A DNA stretch of 11,295 bases from DATGMP01 sp035293565 (GCA_035293565.1 DATGMP010000093.1:1-11295); one strand, 5' to 3'; positions 1 through 6,168 are shown, counted from the stretch's first letter. Notes: generated by a model from the letters alone, not told the origin. A program made the numbers and translations.

Positions 1-1118
1 AGACCACCTTCGCCGACGCCTTCAACATGGCGGACCAGGTGCTGGACTGCGGCGTACGCGGCGTCACCGACCTGATGGTGAAGCCGGGCCTGATCAATCT
101 CGACTTCGCCGACATCCGCACGGTGATGAGCGAGATGGGCAAGGCGATGATGGGCACCGGCGAGGCCGAGGGCCAACGCCGCGCCATCGACGCGGCGGAG
201 GCCGCGATCTCCAATCCGCTGCTCGACGAGGTGTCGCTGAAGGGCGCGCGGGCGATGCTGATCAACATCACCGCCGGCATGGACATCGCGCTGTTCGAGG
301 TCGACGAGGCGGTCAATCGCGTGCGCGCCGAAGTCGATCCCGACGCCAACGTCATCTTCGGCTCGACCTTCGATCCCAGCATGGAGGGGAGGCTTCGCGT
401 GTCGGTGGTCGCGACCGGCATCGACGCGCAGTCGATGATCCAGCCGCAGCCGGCCCGCCAGCCGACGCTCGACGTCATCCGCGGCGGCTATGACATGGGC
501 CGCAAGCCGCAGACCGGGGGCTTGAGCGCCGCGATGACGGCGATCGGCGCGAGCTTCCGCCCGTCGGGGGTCGCCGGCGGCCTGACCGCGCAGCCGGTGA
601 CGATGACGGCGACGGCCGAGCAGCTCGAGCCGATGGCGCCCGAAGCCGCGCCGATGGCGGCGGAGCCCGCGATGGAGGCGCAAGCCGAGCCCGCGCCCGC
701 CGAGGCCGCGATCGCGGAGCCGGTCGTGGCGCCGCCGCCCCTGCCGCCCAAGGCCGAGATCGACGCGAAGCCCGAGGCCTTCATTCCGCCGCGCCCGATG
801 GAATCGGGTGCCCGCATGACCGTCTCGACCCCGCCCCAGCCGGCCCAGCCGCCTGTCGAGAAGAAGCGGGCACGAAGCCTGTTCGAGCGCGTCACCGGCG
901 CTGCCCGCCGGGCCGAGCAACAGGAGGAGCAGGCCGCGCTGACCCGCGCGGTGCCGACCTTCTCCACCCCGCCCGCCTTCGCGACCCGCCCGGCCCAGCC
1001 GGAACCGGGAGCGGGCCAGCCGCGCCTCGGCATCGACAGCCCGGCGCGTCCCAGGGCCTCCTCGCCCGAGGACGACCTCCTGGAGATCCCGGCCTTCCTG
1101 CGGCGCCAGGCGAACTGA
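1..1118 (+). CDS. ftsZ: Cell division protein FtsZ, 3' part (5' end outside window)
   Basis: FtsZ is the tubulin-like GTPase that polymerises into the cytokinetic ring at mid-cell. The reading frame is open from base 3 and reads TTFADAFNMADQVLDCGV before the first ATG at 27, so the gene enters from the left and this ATG is internal; by comparison with known FtsZ about 180 N-terminal residues, including the GTP-binding signature, are missing. Visible are the T7 synergy loop GLINLDFAD (about 20 residues after the ATG at 27), whose Asp residues complete the GTPase site of the neighbouring subunit, and the rest of the C-terminal GTPase subdomain up to VVATGID. A long Pro/Ala/Glu/Gln-rich disordered linker follows (roughly from base 430 to 1070). 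The protein ends in DDLLEIPAFLRRQAN, the conserved C-terminal peptide that binds FtsA and other partners. Long linkers are normal in alphaproteobacteria. The gene looks intact apart from the window edge. Confidence 0.97.
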   Translation, partial: TTFADAFNMADQVLDCGVRGVTDLMVKPGLINLDFADIRTVMSEMGKAMMGTGEAEGQRRAIDAAEAAISNPLLDEVSLKGARAMLINITAGMDIALFEVDEAVNRVRAEVDPDANVIFGSTFDPSMEGRLRVSVVATGIDAQSMIQPQPARQPTLDVIRGGYDMGRKPQTGGLSAAMTAIGASFRPSGVAGGLTAQPVTMTATAEQLEPMAPEAAPMAAEPAMEAQAEPAPAEAAIAEPVVAPPPLPPKAEIDAKPEAFIPPRPMESGARMTVSTPPQPAQPPVEKKRARSLFERVTGAARRAEQQEEQAALTRAVPTFSTPPAFATRPAQPEPGAGQPRLGIDSPARPRASSPEDDLLEIPAFLRRQAN

Positions 1119-1127
1119 GAACCGAGG

Positions 1128-1153
1128 AGGGGCGCCGATCCCGGCGCCCCTTT
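1128..1153 (+). terminator. Intrinsic terminator-like hairpin after ftsZ
   Basis: Nine bases at 1129-1137 (GGGGCGCCG) pair perfectly with 1142-1150 (CGGCGCCCC) across a 4-base loop; A1128 and T1151 extend the stem to 10 bp. A short T tract (TTT) follows. It begins 10 bases after the ftsZ stop codon. The stem is very strong but the T tract is short, so it is either a weak intrinsic terminator or a 3'-end stabilising hairpin. Confidence 0.7.
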
Positions 1154-1183
1154 CCGGGCCGCGCGCCGCCCGGATGCTGTGAC

Positions 1184-1252
1184 CTATGCCGCCCGGACGG
1201 TTTCGATTTCCGCCGGCTGGCCGCGCAGGCTGCGTTCGGCGCGCCAGGATTG
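1184..1252 (-). pseudogene. Remnant of a higA-type antitoxin gene, last 22 codons only
   Basis: On the minus strand, 1252 to 1184 reads QSWRAERSLRGQPAEIETVRAA then TAG. The intact HigA at 2866-2552 ends LWHAERRLRDQLDQIETVRAA then TAG, so 14 of 21 residues agree without gaps. At DNA level about 51 of 60 bases match, including an unbroken 22-base block (1188-1209 against 2556-2577). Immediately upstream in the same frame is a stop codon (1255-1253), and no HTH or toxin coding can be read further up, so only the tail of the gene survives. It is best read as the relic of an older, related higBA locus or a fragment copied by recombination. It is not expected to be functional. Confidence 0.8.
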
Positions 1253-1278
1253 CTAAGAGCGGAATCGAAGGCGATATT
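1250..1278 (+). promoter_or_regulatory. Possible sigma70-type promoter for the small protein/kinase pair
   Basis: TTGCTA at 1250-1255 and GATATT at 1273-1278 are 17 bases apart, each matching 4 of 6 bases of the -35 and -10 consensus. The local sequence is more AT-rich than its surroundings and lies just ahead of the ATG at 1305. It is weak and based on consensus only. The -35 overlaps the 5' edge of the higA remnant. Confidence 0.3.
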
Positions 1279-1304
1279 AAGCTTGGAACACGGGAACGAC
1301 CATC

Positions 1305-1541
1305 ATGGCCAAGCTTCAGATTCGCACTGGCGCGAAACTAAAAAAAGGCTCCGCAAAATCCGTATCCATCGACAAGTTGCGGGATTCCGACGGTCGGATC
1401 GTCACGGTTCGAACGATCCAAGCGAATAGCCCCTCCTTGGGGCACGACCTGTTGACCGTTTTCAAGAAAAACGTTCGGCAGGCCCGAAAGACGAACCCGG
1501 CTCCTGCCGCTCGCACCAAGCGTGCCGCAGATAGAGCCTAA
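1305..1541 (+). CDS. Small basic protein, putative antitoxin partner of the downstream zeta-like kinase
   Basis: A 78-residue, strongly basic protein with no cysteine, signal peptide or membrane segment. The N-terminal part has a pattern of short strands and Lys-rich turns (AKLQIRTGAKLKKGSAKSVSIDKLRDSDGRIVTVRT), then FKKNVRQARK and an Ala/Arg/Lys tail that is probably disordered. Its stop codon lies 20 bases inside the next gene (start 1522), so the two are very probably co-translated. A small gene directly upstream of, and overlapping, a zeta-type kinase sits where an antitoxin would be expected. However, the sequence does not resemble the helical epsilon or PezA antitoxins. I recognise it only as a type of small protein that seems to accompany such kinases. 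The antitoxin role is inferred from context; a ribosome- or nucleic-acid-binding role is equally open because of its charge. The start is the ATG at 1305 with a weak GGGA about 10 bases upstream. Confidence 0.7.
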   Translation: MAKLQIRTGAKLKKGSAKSVSIDKLRDSDGRIVTVRTIQANSPSLGHDLLTVFKKNVRQARKTNPAPAARTKRAADRA

Positions 1542-2145
1542 GCGCCCCATCCTGTGGATCGTCGCGGGAGCGAACGGATCGGGCAAGAGCACCTGTTTTC
1601 AGAACGTCCTCGTGAAGGATGCGTCGGGCGCTGTTTGGATCATCAATCCCGATCTTTTGACTCTGCGCATCATGACGCAAGAAGGGCTCTTCCGTAACGA
1701 AGCCAATCTCGAAGCGGTGAAACGCATCGAGCGCTGGCTGCATGCTTCGATCGCGACGCATCAGACCGTCGGAGTCGAAACGGTCTTATCGACGGGCAAG
1801 TACCGCAAGCTGGTTCGCGCCGCCAAGCGCAAAGGCTTTCTGATACACCTCGTTTACGTCTCGCTCCGCTCTGCCGACCTGAACATCCGACGTGTCCGCC
1901 AAAGGGTGAGGCAAGGTGGGCACGACGTGCCGGCCGAGAAAATCCGCTCACGACGGCTCCGCTCCTTTGCCGAGCTGCCATGGTTCCTGTACCACGCAGA
2001 TTCGGCGCAGCTGTTCGATAATTCCGGAGACGCGCCCGAGCTCGTCGCCGAGAAGATCGATCAGGTCGTCTATCCCTATGGCAAGCTCATTCCCGAGCTT
2101 CAACAGGCGATCGAGCTGACCGTGTCCGGGCAAATCGGCCGCTGA
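1522..2145 (+). CDS. Zeta-toxin-like P-loop kinase
   Basis: A 207-residue protein of the zeta toxin/AAA-type P-loop kinase family. Members with proven activity phosphorylate UDP-N-acetylglucosamine or other small substrates, blocking envelope synthesis unless held by an antitoxin; the substrate here is unknown. Motifs seen: Walker A GANGSGKST (16-24, Lys22), INPD with Asp44 where family members have an acidic substrate-binding or catalytic residue, VETVLS (Glu86-Ser90) matching the family ETT(L/F)S segment, and an Arg-rich lid RQRVRQGGHDVPAEKIRSRR (126-145) typical of the family. Length is normal for the short single-domain form. The start is GTG at 1522, overlapping the upstream gene by 20 bases; there is no later start before Walker A, and the overlap supports coupled translation. 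All key motifs are present, so the enzyme is probably active. It could also be a non-toxic kinase of the same fold. Confidence 0.85.
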   Translation: MPQIEPKRPILWIVAGANGSGKSTCFQNVLVKDASGAVWIINPDLLTLRIMTQEGLFRNEANLEAVKRIERWLHASIATHQTVGVETVLSTGKYRKLVRAAKRKGFLIHLVYVSLRSADLNIRRVRQRVRQGGHDVPAEKIRSRRLRSFAELPWFLYHADSAQLFDNSGDAPELVAEKIDQVVYPYGKLIPELQQAIELTVSGQIGR

Positions 2146-2160
2146 GCACTCGCCTCAGAT

Positions 2161-2282
2161 CCCTCTCCGCCCTTCAGGGGGAGGAGTTAGAGCCCGCCCC
2201 AGACTTGGTCCGGGGGTGAGTGGGCCGCGCGTCCGCGCGGACACGAAGACTCGCAGCTTCGATATTCGCTAACGGCGAGATC
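2161..2282. repeat. GC-rich palindromic intergenic repeat, copy A (partial)
   Basis: This shares CCTCTCCGCCCTTC at its left end and a 50-60 base block (2221-2279, against 3231-3292) with copy B at 3196-3355, in the same direction. The block contains the perfect 12-base palindrome GTCCGCGCGGAC (2231-2242), then GAAGACTCGC, and ends in AACGGCGAG. Copy A has about 15 extra bases after the first hairpin and lacks the right-hand inverted arm found in copy B, so it is a half or truncated unit. No coding is supported here. It fills nearly all of the gap between the kinase gene and the next small gene. Confidence 0.75.
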
Positions 2283-2299
2283 CCTGCCATATATGGTGG

Positions 2300-2527
2300 A
2301 TGTCTCGCTCACGACGCAAAACTCCGATTCTCAGTATCACAACCTCCGTAAGCGAGAAGCTCGACAAACGGAAGGCGAACCGTCGCGCTCGCGCAGCGTT
2401 GCGCTCGGCCATGAGTATCGATCCCGAAGGCGTCCTACCGGAACTTCGAGACGTAAGCGACACCTGGTCGATGGCGAAGGATGGTAAAACCTGGAGCCAT
2501 GATCCAGGGAAATACATGCGGAAATAG
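2300..2527 (+). CDS. Small conserved basic protein of unknown function (MSRSRRKTPI type)
   Basis: A 75-residue protein beginning MSRSRRKTPI, followed by a Lys/Arg-rich helical stretch (SEKLDKRKANRRARAALRSAM, about 18-38) and a C-terminal part VSDTWSMAKDGKTWSHDPGKYMRK. I recognise the N-terminal SRSRRKTPI, the DxWSMAKDGK segment and the final MRK as conserved in a family of small orphan proteins in proteobacteria, which is why I call it real although other frames overlap it. No enzyme motif, signal peptide or membrane segment is visible; the charge suggests contact with nucleic acid. There is no convincing Shine-Dalgarno sequence ahead of the ATG, only GGTGG directly adjacent. It converges with higA, the two stop codons being 24 bases apart, and lies between the two repeat copies. 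Function unknown. Confidence 0.7.
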   Translation: MSRSRRKTPILSITTSVSEKLDKRKANRRARAALRSAMSIDPEGVLPELRDVSDTWSMAKDGKTWSHDPGKYMRK

Positions 2528-2551
2528 AATCCGCCGGCCGCGTTGGGAAGC

Positions 2552-2866
2552 CTACGCCGCCCGGACGGTTTCGATTTGGTCCAGCTGGTCGCGCAGCCTG
2601 CGTTCGGCATGCCAGAGGTCATGGGCTTCCTGCATCCTGAGCCAGAGGTCGGGACCGTTGCCGCAGAACTTGCCCAGGCGCAGAGCCATCTCGGGGCTGA
2701 TGCCGGCCTCCTCCGACAGGATTCGATGAAGCGTCTGACGCGTGATGCCGATCCTCTTGGCGACTGTGCTGATGCTGAGGCCGATGGCCGGAAGCACATC
2801 CTCGCGCAACAAGGCGCCGGGATGCGTCGGCTCCATGTCAGGATGGCGCAGCGTGTCACGTCCCAT
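2552..2866 (-). CDS. higA: HigA-family antitoxin, HTH XRE type
   Basis: A 104-residue antitoxin of the HigA/VapI family: it binds and neutralises HigB and represses the higBA promoter through its helix-turn-helix. The family pattern HPG.LLREDVLPAIGLSISTVAKRIGITRQTLHRIL is clear; the HTH covers about residues 27-50. The segment after it, ISPEMALRLGKFCGNGPDLWLRMQEAHDLW, is the usual conserved core. I set the start at the ATG at 2866, because GGAGG lies six bases upstream and because this start overlaps the higB stop codon by 11 bases, as expected for a coupled toxin-first operon. An upstream in-frame start at 2950 would add 28 residues encoded inside higB and is unlikely. A remnant of a related gene is at 1184-1252. 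The protein appears complete. Confidence 0.92.
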   Translation of the reverse strand: MGRDTLRHPDMEPTHPGALLREDVLPAIGLSISTVAKRIGITRQTLHRILSEEAGISPEMALRLGKFCGNGPDLWLRMQEAHDLWHAERRLRDQLDQIETVRAA

Positions 2867-3140
2867 GATAATCCTCCAGATCGACGTCGACCGCGTCGCC
2901 GTCCTTCCAGGCAAAGGTAATGCGCCAGTTCCGCGAAACCGTAAGCGCATATCGACCGGCCCTGTCGCCTGTCAGGGCATGAAACCCCGATCCCGGAAAC
3001 GCCATGTCCTGCGGCTTCGTCGCACGATCGAGCGCGGAAAGAAGCCGAAAGATCTTCTCCGCCCAATCGGCGGAAACCGCGCCGCGATCATTTCTGGTCC
3101 AGAACCGCTTCAGCGATCGGCTCGTGAAGCTGGAGATCAT
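2856..3140 (-). CDS. higB: HigB-family mRNA interferase toxin (RelE-like)
   Basis: A 94-residue toxin of the HigB/RelE-ParE fold, which cleaves mRNA in the ribosomal A site when free of its antitoxin. Family features seen: ISSFTSRSLKRFW at the N-terminus, the central LSALDRA, PGSGFHALTGDRAGRYALTVSRNWRITFAW, and the C-terminal VDLEDYHG. The HxLxGxRxGxxxxxVxxNWRITF run with conserved basic residues carries the nuclease site in this family. It is the first gene of the pair, overlaps higA by 11 bases, and is normal in length. No Shine-Dalgarno sequence precedes the ATG at 3140, and a promoter-like element ends only a few bases before it, suggesting a leaderless message. It is not visibly damaged. 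Confidence 0.92.
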   Translation of the reverse strand: MISSFTSRSLKRFWTRNDRGAVSADWAEKIFRLLSALDRATKPQDMAFPGSGFHALTGDRAGRYALTVSRNWRITFAWKDGDAVDVDLEDYHGT

Positions 3141-3145
3141 TGGTG

Positions 3146-3187
3146 CATGTAACGTACAACGCGACAGATGTCAACGATGATGTTACA
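3146..3187 (-). promoter_or_regulatory. higBA promoter and candidate HigA operator
   Basis: Read on the minus strand, a perfect -35 TTGACA (3174-3169) is followed after 17 bases by TACATG (3151-3146), a 3-of-6 match to -10. The predicted start of transcription then falls at or next to the higB ATG (3140). Overlapping the -10 is the palindrome TGTA-ACG-TACA (3148-3158), and TGTAAC (3148-3153) recurs in inverted orientation as GTTACA (3182-3187) upstream of the -35. Such flanking dyads are what an autorepressing HigA would bind. Basis: sequence pattern plus known behaviour of the family. Confidence 0.5.
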
Positions 3188-3195
3188 CTGCTGAT

Positions 3196-3355
3196 CCTCT
3201 CCGCCCTTCGGGGGGAGAGGTACGGTGAGGTGGGCCGCGCGTCCGCGCGGACAAGAAGACTCGCGGATTTTGACGTTCGCGCGAACGGCGAGACACCTCA
3301 CCCTCCCATCCCTATCGGGACGGGCCCCTCTCTCTCCCCACTCCGTGCGGAGAGG
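3196..3355. repeat. GC-rich palindromic intergenic repeat, copy B (complete, 160 bp)
   Basis: A nested palindrome. The outer arms CCTCTCCGC (3196-3204) and GCGGAGAGG (3347-3355) are perfect inverted repeats. Inner arms GGTGAGGTG (3224-3232) and CACCTCACC (3294-3302) are also perfect. Inside lie two self-complementary 12-mers, GTCCGCGCGGAC (3241-3252) and GTTCGCGCGAAC (3265-3276). The left part repeats copy A at 2161-2282. The build suggests a non-autonomous MITE- or REP-like element able to fold as one long cruciform. No transposase is present and no target-site duplication can be seen. Confidence 0.75.
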
Positions 3356-3360
3356 GAGCG

Positions 3361-3430
3361 AAGCTAGCGTCTCAACCTCCTGTTGAGCACGGGATCGCAC
3401 CTTCCCACTGCCCGGGCTCTTGGCTAGCTT
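3361..3430. promoter_or_regulatory. Inverted repeats upstream of hsdM, possible control region
   Basis: Two dyads lie in the AT-richer stretch ahead of hsdM. CTCAAC (3371-3376) and GTTGAG (3382-3387) form a 6-bp stem with a 5-base loop. AAGCTAGC (3361-3368) is repeated in inverted form as GCTAGCTT (3423-3430). Promoter matches are poor: TTCCCA at 3402-3407 and TAGCTT at 3425-3430 with 17-base spacing. This is the only gene-free stretch from which the hsd operon could be started. Confidence 0.3.
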
Positions 3431-3454
3431 ATCGCCAGGACCTTGGGAGGGGAT

Positions 3455-4999
3455 ATGCTGACCGGCGAGCTTCGCTCGAAGATCGATGGCGTGTGGAATG
3501 CGTTCTGGGCGGGCGGCATCGCCAACCCGATCGAGGTGATCGAGCAGATCACCTATCTGCTGTTCATCCGCGGCCTCGACGAGGCCCATACGCGCGAGGA
3601 GAACCGGGCCAACCGGCTGGGCAAGCCGATGGAGCGCCGCATCTTCCCGGACGGCCAGGACGGCATCGGCAAGGATGGCGGCGTCGCATACGCGGATATG
3701 CGCTGGTCGCGGCTCAAGAATCGCGATCCCGCGACGATGTTCGAAATCGTCGCTGACCACGTGTTCCCCTTCCTGCGCACGATGGCGGAGGACGGCACCG
3801 CGCACGCCACGCACATGAAGGGCGCGCGCTTCACCATCCCGACCCCGGCGCTGCTGGCCAAGGTGGTGGACCTCTTGGCCGACATCCCGATGGAGGATCG
3901 CGACACCAAGGGCGATCTCTACGAATACATGCTGGCGAAGATCGCGACCGCCGGCCAGAATGGACAGTTCCGCACGCCCCGCCACATCATCGCGCTGATG
4001 GTCGAGATGACGGTGCCCACTCCGAAGGACGTGATCTGCGACCCGGCCTGCGGCACCTGCGGCTTCCTGGTCGCGGCCGGCGAGTATCTGCGCGACAACC
4101 ATCCGAAGCTGTTCCACGACACCGACAGCCGCCGGCATTTCAACGAGGAAATGTTCCACGGCTTCGATTTCGACGGCACGATGCTGCGCATCGGCTCGAT
4201 GAACATGACGCTGCACGGCGTCGAAAACCCGGACATCCGCTACAAGGATTCGCTGTCGCAGGAGCATGCCGGCGACGAAGACCGCTACTCGCTGGTGCTG
4301 GCCAATCCGCCCTTCGCCGGCTCGCTGGATTACGAAACGACCGCCAAGGATTTGCTCGCGGTCGTGAAGACCAAGAAGACCGAGCTGCTGTTCATGGCGC
4401 TGTTCCTGAAGCTCTTGAGGCCGGGCGGCCGCGCGGCGGTGATCGTGCCGGACGGCGTGCTGTTCGGCTCGTCCACCGCCCACAAGGCGATCCGCAAGAT
4501 GCTGGTCGAGGATCACCGACTCGACGGAATCGTGAAGCTGCCCTCGGGCGTCTTCCGACCCTATGCCGGCGTGTCGACCGCGATCGTGCTCTTCACCAAG
4601 ACCAATTCCAGCGGCGACACCGATCATGTCTGGTTTTATGATTGCCAGGCCGACGGCTATTCGCTCGACGACAAGCGCGCGCCGTTGCTGCCGGCCGAGA
4701 AGATCGGCCCGCGCGCCCAGCTGAACGCCGACGAGCACGCCAAGAACAACCTGCCCGACATCGCCGCCCGCTGGCGGGAGCGGGGCGGCGCCGAGCGCAC
4801 TCGTCCCCGCACCGCGCAAAGCTTCTGCGTCCCCAAATCCGAGATCGCCGCCGCCGGCTACGACCTTTCGATCAACCGCTATAAGGAGGTCGTGCACGAA
4901 GCTGCCGAGCACCGCCCGCCCAAGGAGATCATCGCCGAGCTGAAGGCGCTGGAGAAGGAGATCACGGACGGGCTCGCCGAACTGGAGGCGATGCTGTGA
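3455..4999 (+). CDS. hsdM: Type I restriction-modification system, DNA adenine methyltransferase subunit HsdM
   Basis: HsdM methylates adenine N6 within the sequence chosen by HsdS, protecting host DNA; M2S is the modification enzyme and R2M2S the nuclease. The 514-residue protein has the HsdM N-terminal helical domain (MLTGELRSKIDGVWNAFWAGGIANPIEVIEQITYLLFIRGLD, to about residue 140) and then the methyltransferase domain. AdoMet motif I is DPACGTCGF (Asp196-Phe204) and catalytic motif IV is NPPF (Asn284-Phe287), the order of gamma-type N6-adenine enzymes. QNGQFRTPRHI (about 169-179) is a further family hallmark. I chose the ATG at 3455 because GGGAGGGG precedes it by a few bases and family members begin M(L/I)TGEL; a TTG at 3443 lies within the ribosome-binding region. 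The stop codon overlaps the hsdS start (GTGA). The gene looks intact. Confidence 0.96.
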   Translation: MLTGELRSKIDGVWNAFWAGGIANPIEVIEQITYLLFIRGLDEAHTREENRANRLGKPMERRIFPDGQDGIGKDGGVAYADMRWSRLKNRDPATMFEIVADHVFPFLRTMAEDGTAHATHMKGARFTIPTPALLAKVVDLLADIPMEDRDTKGDLYEYMLAKIATAGQNGQFRTPRHIIALMVEMTVPTPKDVICDPACGTCGFLVAAGEYLRDNHPKLFHDTDSRRHFNEEMFHGFDFDGTMLRIGSMNMTLHGVENPDIRYKDSLSQEHAGDEDRYSLVLANPPFAGSLDYETTAKDLLAVVKTKKTELLFMALFLKLLRPGGRAAVIVPDGVLFGSSTAHKAIRKMLVEDHRLDGIVKLPSGVFRPYAGVSTAIVLFTKTNSSGDTDHVWFYDCQADGYSLDDKRAPLLPAEKIGPRAQLNADEHAKNNLPDIAARWRERGGAERTRPRTAQSFCVPKSEIAAAGYDLSINRYKEVVHEAAEHRPPKEIIAELKALEKEITDGLAELEAML

Positions 5000-6168
5000 G
5001 TTGGTCGACGGCGGCGCTTGGAGAAGTCTGCGACGTGGTGTCGGGCGCAACACCTCGCACAAGTGAAAAGCGATTTTGGGATGGAGGTGTGCTCTGGACC
5101 ACACCAAAAGACATCAGTGACATAGATGGACCGTATCTGACACAAACCACGCGAACGATTACCGAAGAAGGTTTAAAAAGCTGCGCGGCGACAATTCTTC
5201 CACCTAATTCCGTATTGCTAAGCTCCCGCGCACCCATTGGCTTGGTCGCGATTAACTCCGTCCCAATGGCGACAAATCAGGGGTACAAGAGCCTCGTACC
5301 AAACGCCAAGAGGATCGATAGCAAGTTTTTATTTTATTGGTTGCGATCAAAAACTCACTATCTCCAGAGTCTCGGCAACGGGGCGACATTCAAGGAAATC
5401 TCGAAGGCCGTTGTGGAGAGGATCGAGGTCCCGCTGCCTACGCTCGACGAGCAGCGGCGGCTCGCGGCGATCCTGGACAAGGCGGATGCGCTGCGCCGCA
5501 AGCGCAAACGCGCCCTCGACCTGCTCGACGGCCTCACGCAGTCGATCTTCCTGGAGATGTTTGGCGATCCTTTGGCAAACCCAATGAGATGGCCCGAAAA
5601 GCCTCTCTCTGACTATGAATCATTTTTAACTAGTGGCTCAAGGGGATGGGCAAAATACTACTCACTTTCGGGGCGCGCGTTCATCAGAATCCAAAATCTC
5701 CGAGGTGGAGCGTTGTCAACTGAAGATCTGATTTATGTTGATCCACCCGATGATGCCGAAGCACGACGTACGAAGGTTCAAGCTGGCGATGTTCTTATAA
5801 GCATCACTGCCGATTTAGGGCGTACAGCGGTCGTTCCAAAAAGTCTCGATGGGCGAGCACATATTAATCAGCACATCGCACTCGTTCGCCCGAAAGGCAT
5901 TGATCCCACCTATCTATCAATGTTTTTGGCTGGCCGCGGCGGCCAGAAACAGTTTGAAGCTTTGAACCGACACGGTGTGAAGGCGGGATTAAACTTTGAT
6001 AATATCCGCTCCTTGTCGATCCTAGTCCCACCCGTTCAATTGCAGCGAGATTACGTGGTCAAGAAAAGAGTCGCCGACGATGTAAGAGTGAAACTTAGAT
6101 CCGAAATTGCCGTACTCGATAATTTCTTCGGTTCTCTCCAACACCGCGCCTTCGCCGGTCAGCTTTAG
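4996..6168 (+). CDS. hsdS: Type I restriction-modification system, specificity subunit HsdS
   Basis: HsdS carries two target recognition domains, each reading one half of a bipartite DNA site, joined by conserved helices that set the spacing and bind HsdM. In this 390-residue protein TRD1 is about residues 1-150, the central conserved helix is LPTLDEQRRLAAILDKADALRRKRKRALDLLDGLTQSIFLEMFGDP (about 148-195), TRD2 is about 200-350, and the end matches the distal repeat (FFGSLQHRAFAGQL). It starts at GTG 4996, overlapping the hsdM stop by 4 bases, so translation is coupled. Base use is striking: both TRD segments (about 5040-5400 and 5590-6120) are visibly more AT-rich than the central helix and than hsdM and hsdR, a sign that recognition domains were acquired separately. 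The recognised DNA site cannot be deduced. The gene is intact. Confidence 0.95.
   Translation: MSWSTAALGEVCDVVSGATPRTSEKRFWDGGVLWTTPKDISDIDGPYLTQTTRTITEEGLKSCAATILPPNSVLLSSRAPIGLVAINSVPMATNQGYKSLVPNAKRIDSKFLFYWLRSKTHYLQSLGNGATFKEISKAVVERIEVPLPTLDEQRRLAAILDKADALRRKRKRALDLLDGLTQSIFLEMFGDPLANPMRWPEKPLSDYESFLTSGSRGWAKYYSLSGRAFIRIQNLRGGALSTEDLIYVDPPDDAEARRTKVQAGDVLISITADLGRTAVVPKSLDGRAHINQHIALVRPKGIDPTYLSMFLAGRGGQKQFEALNRHGVKAGLNFDNIRSLSILVPPVQLQRDYVVKKRVADDVRVKLRSEIAVLDNFFGSLQHRAFAGQL

Noticed and set aside
488..1033. 181-residue minus-strand frame opposite the ftsZ linker
   Set aside because: Gly/Ala/Ser-rich antisense of the low-complexity linker; no start signal or domain.
2269..3066. 265-residue minus-strand frame overlapping higBA
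   Set aside because: It is out of frame with both higB and higA, which have strong family matches, and it also runs through the small + strand gene.
3196..3355. Repeats at 2161-2282 and 3196-3355 as a CRISPR array
   Set aside because: Only two long, unequal copies about 1 kb apart with genes between them; there is no regular short repeat-spacer pattern anywhere in the window.
3443..3454. TTG at 3443 as the hsdM start
   Set aside because: These bases form the ribosome-binding region (GGGAGGGG) of the ATG at 3455, where the family's usual MLTGEL begins.
3137..5107. 656-residue open frame on the minus strand opposite hsdM
   Set aside because: Its translation is His/Arg/Val-rich with no recognisable domain and mirrors the high-GC third positions of hsdM. 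It also crosses the higB promoter and the intergenic repeat.
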